64,000 nt of DNA from Streptomyces pyxinicus (GTDB lineage Bacteria > Actinomycetota > Actinomycetes > Streptomycetales > Streptomycetaceae): the NCBI RefSeq assembly GCF_024753135.1, contig NZ_JANUGP010000010.1, forward strand, positions 168,017 through 232,016, read 5' to 3'. Shown piece after piece: positions 46,176 to 53,185 of the stretch. Positions within the stretch are counted from its first letter, which is position 1; each line of letters starts with the position of its first letter. Below the pieces are notes generated by a model that saw only the letters and a list, made by a program, of their open reading frames with translations, was not told where the DNA came from and made no database searches. Made by a program: the position numbers and the translations under genes.

Positions 46176-46191
46176 TGCTCAAAGTTGTGCA
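46176..46191. promoter_or_regulatory. Cluster palindrome, copy 2
   Basis: TGCTCAAAGTTGTGCA (TGCNCA-N4-TGNGCA) lies in the 143-bp gap before the operon of the unknown duplicated protein and AT-ER, about 95 bp from the start codon. It shares its AAAG central bases with copy 1. Confidence 0.55.
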
Positions 46192-46286
46192 GCCCCCACC
46201 ACGGCGGTCCGCCTAGCGTGGCTCGCGCCGGCCTCCCAGGTCCGGCACGAGCCACGCATTCTGCGCACTGGAAGGACGGCCATTCC

Positions 46287-47186
46287 ATGGATCAGCGGAC
46301 AGCCCGGAGCGCGGCCGGTCCCAGCCCCGCGTCGGCCCAGAGCCCCGTGCCCGCCGACAAGCTGCTGCACTCCGGCAACTCGGGCTTCACCATCGCCCGC
46401 AGCGCCCAGCTCAAGTACGAGCACCGCGCCGAGGGCCGCAAGCTCTTCGCCGACGTGATCGCCTACATGAACCAGTCCGACCTCAACGGCGCCTCCTTCT
46501 ACTTCTACGAGGAGGCGTTCGGCAAGCAGGATCGGGTGCACTGGCTGATCCACTGGAAGACCCCGAACGACTACGCCATCAGCCTGCACATGGTCGATCA
46601 CGACGAGAAGATGATCGACATGCTGGAGAGCGACCGCGTGCCCGAGGACGCCAGCGCCGGCGTGTGGGGCCGGGCCGTCGTCGAGGGCTCCGTACGCGAA
46701 CGCATCCTCGTCCCGCAGCACGGGCTCGTGCACGAGGAGGACGAGCACGACAGCGGCGAACTCTGGGTCGACCCCGCCAAGGTGCAGACCGGCCAGTCCG
46801 ACACCGAGCTGCTGCACTCCGCGAACGCGCTGCTGACCGTGCACCGCACCGGCCAGGCCTCGCACGAGTTCCGCAAGGAGGCCCGGCTGTACGCGTTCGC
46901 CTGGCAGAACGAGGTCAACCGCAAGCTGCCCGGCCGCGCCACCTCCTACCTCTACGAGGAGACCTTCGGCGTGATGGACCGGCTGCACTGGCTCGTCCAC
47001 TTCAAGGACTTCGACGCCTACCAGGAACTGCTCGAACTGGAGCGCGCGGACGACGACTTCCGGGCTCTCGGCACGCGCCAGTTCATCGCCGGCGCCAAGG
47101 GCGGCGGCACCTGGGGCCGCTCCTTCGTGCCCGGCACCATCGAGGACACCGTGCTGCTGCCGTACCAGCTCCACCCGGGCGCGTGA
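46287..47186 (+). CDS. Tandem-duplicated protein of unknown function, first copy
   Basis: A 299-residue soluble protein of two homologous units. Unit 1 (about 22-135) and unit 2 (about 165-295) both begin LLHS(G/A)N and contain the signature YEE(A/T)FG-x-x-DR(V/L)HWL(I/V)H followed by K and D residues. Each unit looks like a small alpha+beta, ferredoxin-like (dimeric barrel-like) fold. Similar actinobacterial proteins carry a DUF label (I believe DUF6039); no function is known to me. It overlaps the AT-ER gene by four bases (GTGA), and a paralog lies just after that gene, so a role in chain building or tailoring is likely. There is no signal peptide and no obvious metal or cofactor motif, but His and Glu residues are conserved in the signature. 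Confidence 0.8.
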   Translation: MDQRTARSAAGPSPASAQSPVPADKLLHSGNSGFTIARSAQLKYEHRAEGRKLFADVIAYMNQSDLNGASFYFYEEAFGKQDRVHWLIHWKTPNDYAISLHMVDHDEKMIDMLESDRVPEDASAGVWGRAVVEGSVRERILVPQHGLVHEEDEHDSGELWVDPAKVQTGQSDTELLHSANALLTVHRTGQASHEFRKEARLYAFAWQNEVNRKLPGRATSYLYEETFGVMDRLHWLVHFKDFDAYQELLELERADDDFRALGTRQFIAGAKGGGTWGRSFVPGTIEDTVLLPYQLHPGA

Positions 47187-49531
47187 GAGCCTGGCTCTTC
47201 GCCGGCCAGGGGGCGCAGCGCGCCGGAATGGGGGAGGCGCTCTTCGACCGCTTCCCCGCGTACGTGACGGCCGCCGACCGGATCCTCGGCGAGTCCGTGC
47301 GCGCGCTGTGCCTGGACGACCCCGACGGCCGGCTGAACCGCACCCGGTGGACCCAGCCCGCGCTGTACGTCGTCAACGCGCTCGCCTGCGCCGAGGCGCT
47401 GGCGGAGGGCCCGGCACCCGACGTGCTCGCGGGACACAGCCTCGGCGAGTACAACGCGCTGCTCGCCGCGGGCTGTTTCGACTTCGAGACCGGCCTGCGG
47501 ATCGTGTGCCGGCGCGGGGAACTGCTGGGCGAGGCGGACGGCGGCGCCATGCTGGCCGTCGTCGGTCTCGCGCCCGACGCCGTGCGCGCCCTGCTCGACC
47601 GCGGCGGGGCCGCCGACGTCGACCTGGCCAACCTCAACACCGCCACCCAGGTGGTGGTGTCGGGGCCGGCCGAGTCCATGAAGGCCGTCCGCACGGCCGT
47701 CCGGGCGACACCGGGCGCCCGCTGCGTCCCGCTGGCCACCAGCGGCGCCTTCCACTCCCGGCACATGCGCCCGGCCCAGGAGCGCTTCGCCGCATTCCTG
47801 GACACCGTCGAGTTCCGGCCACCGCGCATCCCCGTGCTCGCCAACGTCACCGGCCGGCCCTATCCGGCCGACGGCGTGGCGGACCTGCTGGCCCGGCAGA
47901 TCGCGGCCCCGGTGCGCTGGCACGAGACCCTGCGCGAACTCGTCCGGCGGGGCGTGACCGAGGCCCGCGAGTTCGGCCCGCGCCCCATGCTGCGGCCGAT
48001 GTGGGACTCGGTGCGGGCCGAACAGGAGACCGCGCCGCAGCCGACGTCCCCGTCGGTGTCCGCCACGGTCGCGGCGCCGGCACGACGCGACGCCCGCGCC
48101 CCGGCTCCCGCCCTCGCCTCCGCCCCGGAGCCGGAACCCGTAGGGGACCCGGCCGCCGCCCGGCTCGGCAGCGCGGAGTTCCGGCAGGACCACGCAGTGC
48201 GCTACGCCTACCTCGCCGGCAGCATGTTCCGGGGCGTGTCCTCCGTGGCCCTGGTCGCCCGGCTCGGACGGGCCGGCCTGCGCGGCTACTTCGGCGCCGG
48301 CGGACTCGACCCGGGCACCGTCGAGAAGGCGCTCACCGAACTCGCCCGCACCCCCGGCCTCGACGGCCGCTACGGCGTCAACCTGCTGCACGACCTCACC
48401 CGTCCCGGTGCCGAGGACGCCCTGACCGACCTGCTGCTGCGGCACGACGTGCGGCACGTGGAGGCCGCCGCCTTCACCACCGTCACCCCGGCACTCGTCC
48501 GCTTCCGGTTCACCGGCGCCCACCGCGCCGCCGACGGCACACCCGTCGCCGTACGCACCCTGGTCGCCAAGTGCTCACGCCCCGAGGTGGCCGCCCACTT
48601 CATGGCACCGCCCGCCGCGGACCTGCTGCGGCGCCTGGTCGGCCAGGGCGCGCTGACCCCGGCCGAGGCCGACGCGGCCGGCGGACTGCCGGTGGCGCAG
48701 GACATCTGCGTGGAGGGCGACTCGGCCGGTCACACCGACGGCGGTGTCAGCCTGGCCCTGGTGCCGACGACGGCCGCGTTCGCCGAGCGGCTGACGGCAC
48801 AGCACGGCTACGCCCGCCGCCTGCGGGTCGGGGCCTGCGGGGGCCTCGGCACCCCCGAGGCGGTCGCGGCGGCCTTCGTGCTCGGCGCCGACTTCGTGGT
48901 CACCGGCTCCGTCAACCAGTGCACACCCGAGGCGGGCACCTCGGACGCCGTGAAGGACCTGCTGGCCGCCCTGGACGTGCAGGACACCGCGTACGCGCCC
49001 GCCGGCGACCTGTTCGAACTCGGCTCCCGTGTCCAGGTGGTGCGCAAGGGAACCCTGTTCGCGGCCCGCGCCAACAAGCTGTACCAGCTCTACCGCCACC
49101 ACACCGGCCTGGACGACCTGGACGAGGCCACCCGCGCCTGGCTGGAGCGCGACTGCCTGCGCGCCCCGCTGGACCAGGCGTGGAAACAGACGTGCGCCCA
49201 CTACCGGGACACCGGCCGCGCCCACGAGATCGAACGGGCCGAGCGGGACCCCCGGCACCGCATGGCCCTCCTGTTCAAGTCGTACTTCGCCCGCACCAAC
49301 CGGGCCGCCCAGGACGGCGACCCCGCCGAACGGGCCAACTACCAGGTGCACTGCGGGCCCGCGGCCGGCGCCTTCAACCGCTTTGTCGCCGGCACCGCCC
49401 TGGAGCCCTGGCGGGAGCGGCACGTCGAACGCGTCGCTGACCTGCTGATGACCGGAGCGGCCCGGGTCCTCGCCGAACGCCTGGCCGCCTACGCCCCGCC
49501 CGGGCCACCACATCCCGCACCCCGCCCATGA
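47183..49531 (+). CDS. Trans-acting malonyl acyltransferase fused to enoyl reductase
   Basis: A 782-residue AT-ER protein (as LnmG and similar trans-AT enzymes). AT (1-290): GHSLGEY with Ser86, Arg in VCRRGELLG and SGAFHSRHM with the catalytic His, a standard malonyl loader. ER (about 330-782): a PfaD-type FMN reductase with GYFGAGGLDPG, EGDSAGHTDGG and GGLGTPEAVAAAF all intact. It should supply malonyl groups to the AT-less modules and reduce enoyl intermediates in trans. Its GTG overlaps the upstream stop (GTGA). Compare the degenerate paralog at 35913. Confidence 0.93.
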   Translation: MRAWLFAGQGAQRAGMGEALFDRFPAYVTAADRILGESVRALCLDDPDGRLNRTRWTQPALYVVNALACAEALAEGPAPDVLAGHSLGEYNALLAAGCFDFETGLRIVCRRGELLGEADGGAMLAVVGLAPDAVRALLDRGGAADVDLANLNTATQVVVSGPAESMKAVRTAVRATPGARCVPLATSGAFHSRHMRPAQERFAAFLDTVEFRPPRIPVLANVTGRPYPADGVADLLARQIAAPVRWHETLRELVRRGVTEAREFGPRPMLRPMWDSVRAEQETAPQPTSPSVSATVAAPARRDARAPAPALASAPEPEPVGDPAAARLGSAEFRQDHAVRYAYLAGSMFRGVSSVALVARLGRAGLRGYFGAGGLDPGTVEKALTELARTPGLDGRYGVNLLHDLTRPGAEDALTDLLLRHDVRHVEAAAFTTVTPALVRFRFTGAHRAADGTPVAVRTLVAKCSRPEVAAHFMAPPAADLLRRLVGQGALTPAEADAAGGLPVAQDICVEGDSAGHTDGGVSLALVPTTAAFAERLTAQHGYARRLRVGACGGLGTPEAVAAAFVLGADFVVTGSVNQCTPEAGTSDAVKDLLAALDVQDTAYAPAGDLFELGSRVQVVRKGTLFAARANKLYQLYRHHTGLDDLDEATRAWLERDCLRAPLDQAWKQTCAHYRDTGRAHEIERAERDPRHRMALLFKSYFARTNRAAQDGDPAERANYQVHCGPAAGAFNRFVAGTALEPWRERHVERVADLLMTGAARVLAERLAAYAPPGPPHPAPRP

Positions 49532-49550
49532 CACCCACGAGGAGAGCCCC

Positions 49551-50483
49551 ATGACCCTGGACAGCGGCACGCCCGGTGTTCCGCCCGCCCGGCACCAGAC
49601 CGCGCAGCCCGCGGACCGGATCCTGCACTCGGCGAACGCCGGCGTCGTCGTGGAGCGGGTCGCGCAGATCGCCGCCGGACAGGGCGACAGCGCGCGCCGA
49701 CTGGCCCGCGAGGCCGCCGAGTTCGTCAACACCAAGCATCCGGGCCTCGCGACGGTGTTCGTCTACGAGGAGACCTTCGGCGTCAAGGACCGGCTGCACT
49801 GGCTGATCCACTTCCGGTCCCTGGAGGACTACGAGCGGCTGGTGCACATGGGCGGCGCCCGCGACTTCCGCGACGGCGTGCTCGGCGGCCATGTCTCCCA
49901 CCACCAGGCCGAGGAGTGGCAGGCCGCGTTCGTGCCCGGCAGCGTGCGGGAGACCATGATGTTCCCGCACCGCTGGGGGATGTTCGGCACCGCCACCCAG
50001 ACCATGGCCCAGGACCCGTCGATGAGCCCGCTGGCCGCCGACCGGGACGAGCCCTGGTTCGAGGTGCGGCCGGCGCACCACCAGACCGCCGTCCCCGCCG
50101 ACCAGCTCCTCAACACGGCCACCGCCGGCGTCATCATGCACCGGGTGGTCGACTTCAGCTACAAGTACCGGGCCGAGGCACGCCTGTTCGCCCGTACGGT
50201 CGCCGAGAACACCAACCTGAACGCCGGCGGGGACGCCACCGCGCTGGTCTTCGAGGAACTCTTCGGGACCATGGAGCGGATGCACTTCCTCATCCACATG
50301 AAATCGCTGGGCACGATGTACAAGCTCATGGGCATCGACGCCCGCACCGACCCCACGGCGCCACGCGCGACCTACATGCAGGACTGGGTGTCCAAGGAGC
50401 AGGGCGGTGGCCGCTGGGACAGCCTGATGCTGGAGGGCAGCGGGCACGACGGCTGCCTGACGCCGCAGTACTGGGGGGACTGA
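49551..50483 (+). CDS. Tandem-duplicated protein of unknown function, second copy
   Basis: A 310-residue paralog of the 46287 protein. Unit 1 (about 20-145) has ADRILHSANAGVVVERV and YEETFGVKDRLHWLIHF; unit 2 (about 170-300) has ADQLLNTATAGVIMHRVVDF and FEELFGTMERMHFLIHM. It follows the AT-ER gene by 19 bp with GGAG, so the three genes form one operon ended by a very strong terminator. The two proteins may form a complex. Function unknown; candidates to test include a non-catalytic scaffold, an acyl or heterocycle binding protein, or a new tailoring enzyme. Confidence 0.8.
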   Translation: MTLDSGTPGVPPARHQTAQPADRILHSANAGVVVERVAQIAAGQGDSARRLAREAAEFVNTKHPGLATVFVYEETFGVKDRLHWLIHFRSLEDYERLVHMGGARDFRDGVLGGHVSHHQAEEWQAAFVPGSVRETMMFPHRWGMFGTATQTMAQDPSMSPLAADRDEPWFEVRPAHHQTAVPADQLLNTATAGVIMHRVVDFSYKYRAEARLFARTVAENTNLNAGGDATALVFEELFGTMERMHFLIHMKSLGTMYKLMGIDARTDPTAPRATYMQDWVSKEQGGGRWDSLMLEGSGHDGCLTPQYWGD

Positions 50484-50492
50484 GACGCACAC

Positions 50493-50532
50493 GAGGAGGC
50501 CGCGGCACCCGTCCGGGTGCCGCGGCCTCCTC
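50493..50532. terminator. Strong bidirectional terminator
   Basis: An 18-bp perfect stem (50493-50510 with 50515-50532) and a 4-nt loop start ten bases after the stop of the second duplicated protein; the convergent VOC gene ends at 50556. Confidence 0.85.
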
Positions 50533-50555
50533 GCGCCGTACGGGCGAAGGCGCCG

Positions 50556-50921
50556 TCAGGCCATGGTGGTCACGCAGAACGGGTGGCCGGCCGGGTCGAT
50601 CAGGACGACCCACTTCTCGCCGCCCGGCTGGTGGTCCGGCTTGGTCGCTCCCAGGGCGGTCAGCCGCTCCACCGACTCGTCCAGGTCGCTGACGCTGAAG
50701 TCGAGGTGCATCTGCTTGTCGTCACCGGGCCAGGAGGGCTGCTTCAGGCTCTCGACCCGCTGGAAACCGATGCGGCTGGATCCGTCCGGGGCGCCGATGT
50801 AGGCGAAGTCCTCGCTCGCGAAGAGCGTCTGCCAGCCGGTGACGGCGCTGTAGAACTCGGCCAGGGCCTTCGGGTCCGGCGCGTCGAGGGTGACCGCTGC
50901 CAGGCTCCCAATGGGGGACAT
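50556..50921 (-). CDS. VOC/glyoxalase-like protein
   Basis: A 121-residue vicinal-oxygen-chelate protein with two beta-alpha-beta-beta-beta units: AAVTLDAPDPKALAEFYSAVTGW in the first and KQMHLDFSVSDLDESVERL in the second, ending DPAGHPFCV. Members are glyoxalases, dioxygenases and drug-binding resistance proteins. Metal ligands cannot be assigned with certainty. Its place in the cluster allows either a resistance or a tailoring role. Confidence 0.8.
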   Translation of the reverse strand: MSPIGSLAAVTLDAPDPKALAEFYSAVTGWQTLFASEDFAYIGAPDGSSRIGFQRVESLKQPSWPGDDKQMHLDFSVSDLDESVERLTALGATKPDHQPGGEKWVVLIDPAGHPFCVTTMA

Positions 50922-51060
50922 GAAAGGTTTCCTTCCTCAGGACGATGATCGTCTCGGCGTGCAACGCCCGCGGACAACGTCCGCCGGCAACTCCTGTGTG
51001 CACCTCCGGCGTTCGTGAGCCTAGGCCCTGACCGGCCCGGGCGCACGCGGATCGCCGGGA

Positions 51061-51468
51061 CTACTCGAAGGAGTGGTCCAGTGTGACGGTCGCACACCCG
51101 TCCGGGCCCGGGTTGTCGCAGAAGTAGGTCCCGGTACCGCGCAAACCGGTCAGCCCGCCTGTTCCGGAGCCCTCCAGCACCTCCAGGGTGGCCTTGGCCG
51201 TGCCGCCGCCGGTGGTGCCGGTGACCTGGAGGACGAAGCTGCCGCTGCGGTCGCCGATCCGGCCGGTCACCCGCTCCAGCGCCGTGAACACACTCGCCCC
51301 CTCGGGGGACAGGGCGATGAGGACCTGCTGGACGCCCTCGCCCTCGATGTGCCCGGTGTAGTGGTTGGCCACCTCGCCGTGCAGCAGCAGCGGCGCGCCC
51401 TCCGTCTGCTCGTAGGGGGCCGGCTGCCAGGGATCCCAGGTCATGGTGCTGGTCGACTGCGTCTGCAT
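51061..51468 (-). CDS. DUF3224-family beta-barrel protein
   Basis: A 135-residue DUF3224 protein: HYTGHIEGEGVQQVLIAL, FTALERVTGRIGDRSGSFVL and GTAKATLEVLEGSGTGGLTG match the family. The fold is a predicted lipocalin or allene-oxide-cyclase-like barrel; function unknown. The start MQTQSTSTMTW is 94 bp from the cluster palindrome copy 3, shared with the divergent PIG-L gene. Confidence 0.8.
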   Translation of the reverse strand: MQTQSTSTMTWDPWQPAPYEQTEGAPLLLHGEVANHYTGHIEGEGVQQVLIALSPEGASVFTALERVTGRIGDRSGSFVLQVTGTTGGGTAKATLEVLEGSGTGGLTGLRGTGTYFCDNPGPDGCATVTLDHSFE

Positions 51469-51561
51469 GTGCTGTCCTCTCGTTCGCGGGACCTCGGCGC
51501 ACCGGTGGCCGGACTGCCGACGGGGATCAGCCGGATCCTCGCGCCTCGAAACCGCCGGCTC

Positions 51562-51577
51562 TGCTCACTATTGAGCG
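51562..51577. promoter_or_regulatory. Cluster palindrome, copy 3
   Basis: TGCTCACTATTGAGCG lies between the DUF3224 gene (94 bp) and the PIG-L gene (61 bp). It shares CTAT centre bases with copy 4, and the sequence GAATTCCG lies a few bases downstream of both (in the same orientation). Confidence 0.6.
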
Positions 51578-51637
51578 AACCGGAGAAAAGAATTCCGAGG
51601 CTATCGGGACCGGAAAGGGCGCTGTTATCTTCGGGCC

Positions 51638-52354
51638 ATGAGCGATGAATTCCAGGAAATGCCCGAGGACTGGACCCGCGCCCTCGCCGTGGTGGCGCAT
51701 CCCGACGACATGGAATTCGGCGCCGCGGGCGCCGTGGCGCGCTGGACCGCGGCCGGGAAGTCGGTCACCTACCTGGTGGCCAGCCGGGGCGAGGCCGGTA
51801 TCGACTCGATGGCCCCCGAGAAGGCCGCCGAGGTCCGCGAGGCGGAACAGCGGGCCAGCGCGGCCGTCGTGGGAGCGGCCGGGGTGGAGTTCCTCGACCA
51901 TCCCGACGGCCGTATCGAGTACTCCGCCGAGCTGCGCCGCGAGTTCGCCGCCGCGATCCGCCGCCACCGCCCCGAGCTGGTCATCGGCTTCTGCCACCAC
52001 GACCACACCTCCACGGGCCGCTGGAACTCGCCGGACCACCGCAACACCGGCCGCGCCCTGCTGGACGCGGTCGGCGACGCGGCCAACCGCTGGATCTTCC
52101 CCGAGGACGGTCCCGGCCCCTGGCAGGGCGTCCGCTACGTGGCGGTCTCCAACTCGCCCCGGCCGACCCACGCCGTCGACGTCAGCGACCACATCGACCA
52201 GGCGGTGGCCTCGCTGGAGGCCCACGCGAGCTATCTGGCGGCCATGCAGCCGCCCGTCACCGACGTCCGCGGCCCGCTGCTCGGCCTGGCCCGGGCGATG
52301 GGGGCCCGCTTCGGCGGCCGTCCGGCGATCGCGTTCGAACTCATACCGCGCTGA
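51638..52354 (+). CDS. PIG-L (LmbE-like) deacetylase/amidase
   Basis: A 238-residue zinc amidohydrolase of the PIG-L family. The metal motif is AHPDDMEFG (His21, Asp24) and the third ligand lies in SPDHRNTGRAL; FCHHDHTS precedes it. Family members deacetylate N-acetylglucosaminyl groups (MshB) or cleave mycothiol S-conjugates (Mca, LmbE). In a thiazole/sulfur-containing pathway a mycothiol-conjugate amidase role is possible, as is removal of an N-acyl group from a sugar or amine. Palindrome copy 3 controls its promoter. Confidence 0.88.
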   Translation: MSDEFQEMPEDWTRALAVVAHPDDMEFGAAGAVARWTAAGKSVTYLVASRGEAGIDSMAPEKAAEVREAEQRASAAVVGAAGVEFLDHPDGRIEYSAELRREFAAAIRRHRPELVIGFCHHDHTSTGRWNSPDHRNTGRALLDAVGDAANRWIFPEDGPGPWQGVRYVAVSNSPRPTHAVDVSDHIDQAVASLEAHASYLAAMQPPVTDVRGPLLGLARAMGARFGGRPAIAFELIPR

Positions 52355-52374
52355 CCGGTACCGGGCGCGGCGGC

Positions 52375-52419
52375 GCGGGCCGGGGACGAGGGGCGGGCCG
52401 CCCCTCGTCCCCGGCCCGC
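52375..52419. terminator. Very strong bidirectional terminator
   Basis: A 20-bp perfect stem (52375-52394 with 52400-52419) and a 5-nt loop lie between the convergent PIG-L and methyltransferase genes. Confidence 0.88.
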
Positions 52420-52438
52420 GTGCTCGGCCGCCGACGGC

Positions 52439-53185
52439 TCACTTCCTGACGTACACGCTGCGGTGCACCCGCCAGTGCTGTACTCGCGGGCGGTCCGGGT
52501 CGGGTAGGGCGCGCAGCGCGTCCAGCGCCGGCTCGACGACCCGCGCCCAGGTCTCGTCGTCCACCTCCCACAGGTACGGCGGCAGCCGGCGCTCCAGGCT
52601 CTCCAGGAGCTGCCGGGGCGTGGTGGCCCGCTCGTAGTCCGGGGCGAACTCGTGCCGCAGCCGCTCCAGTCCCGCCTCCCGCGCCGCCGCGTCGAGGCGC
52701 TCGGGCGTGTCGGGGCGCGGCGGTTGCAGCACCGCCAGCCGGTCCAGTACGGCGACCAGCTCGTCAGGATCGGCCGCCGGATCCCCGTGCACCGCGAGCA
52801 GCCGCCCCCCGGGACGCAGCACCCGCGCCGCCTCGCCGAGCACCCGGGGCATGTCCCCGACCAGGTGCAGGACGTGCGTGAAGACCAGGTTGGCGAACGT
52901 GCCGTCGGCGAACGGCAGCGCCCGCGCGTCCCCGAGCGTGACCCGGCCCGGCAGCCGCTCGGCGGCCCGCGCCAGCATCGGCGGCGACACGTCGACACCG
53001 TGCACCTCGTGGCCCAGCTCGGCCAGCCCCGCCGCCACGATGCCCGTGCCGACGCCCACCTCCAGCACCGGACCCGGGGTCAGGTCCCCGGCCAGCTGTG
53101 CCGCGGCCTGCCTGCCGCGCTCCATTCCGCCCCGCATCCGGTCGTAGTCGTCCGCGACCCGGTCGAAGGCATTGGCCTCGGTCAC
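52439..53185 (-). CDS. SAM-dependent methyltransferase
   Basis: A 248-residue class I methyltransferase: PVLEVGVGTGIVAAGLAELG (motif I), GVDVSPPMLARA, GDARALPFADGTFANLV and the post-I loop VLRPGGRLLAVH. Substrate unknown; probably an O- or N-methylation of the product or intermediate. The GTG overlaps the stop of the upstream hydrolase-fusion gene (GTGA), so the two are made together. Confidence 0.88.
   Translation of the reverse strand: MTEANAFDRVADDYDRMRGGMERGRQAAAQLAGDLTPGPVLEVGVGTGIVAAGLAELGHEVHGVDVSPPMLARAAERLPGRVTLGDARALPFADGTFANLVFTHVLHLVGDMPRVLGEAARVLRPGGRLLAVHGDPAADPDELVAVLDRLAVLQPPRPDTPERLDAAAREAGLERLRHEFAPDYERATTPRQLLESLERRLPPYLWEVDDETWARVVEPALDALRALPDPDRPRVQHWRVHRSVYVRK

Noticed and set aside
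50556..50921. The VOC protein as self-resistance (bleomycin-type) gene
   Set aside because: Possible by context, but metal-ligand residues and binding features cannot be established from sequence alone.
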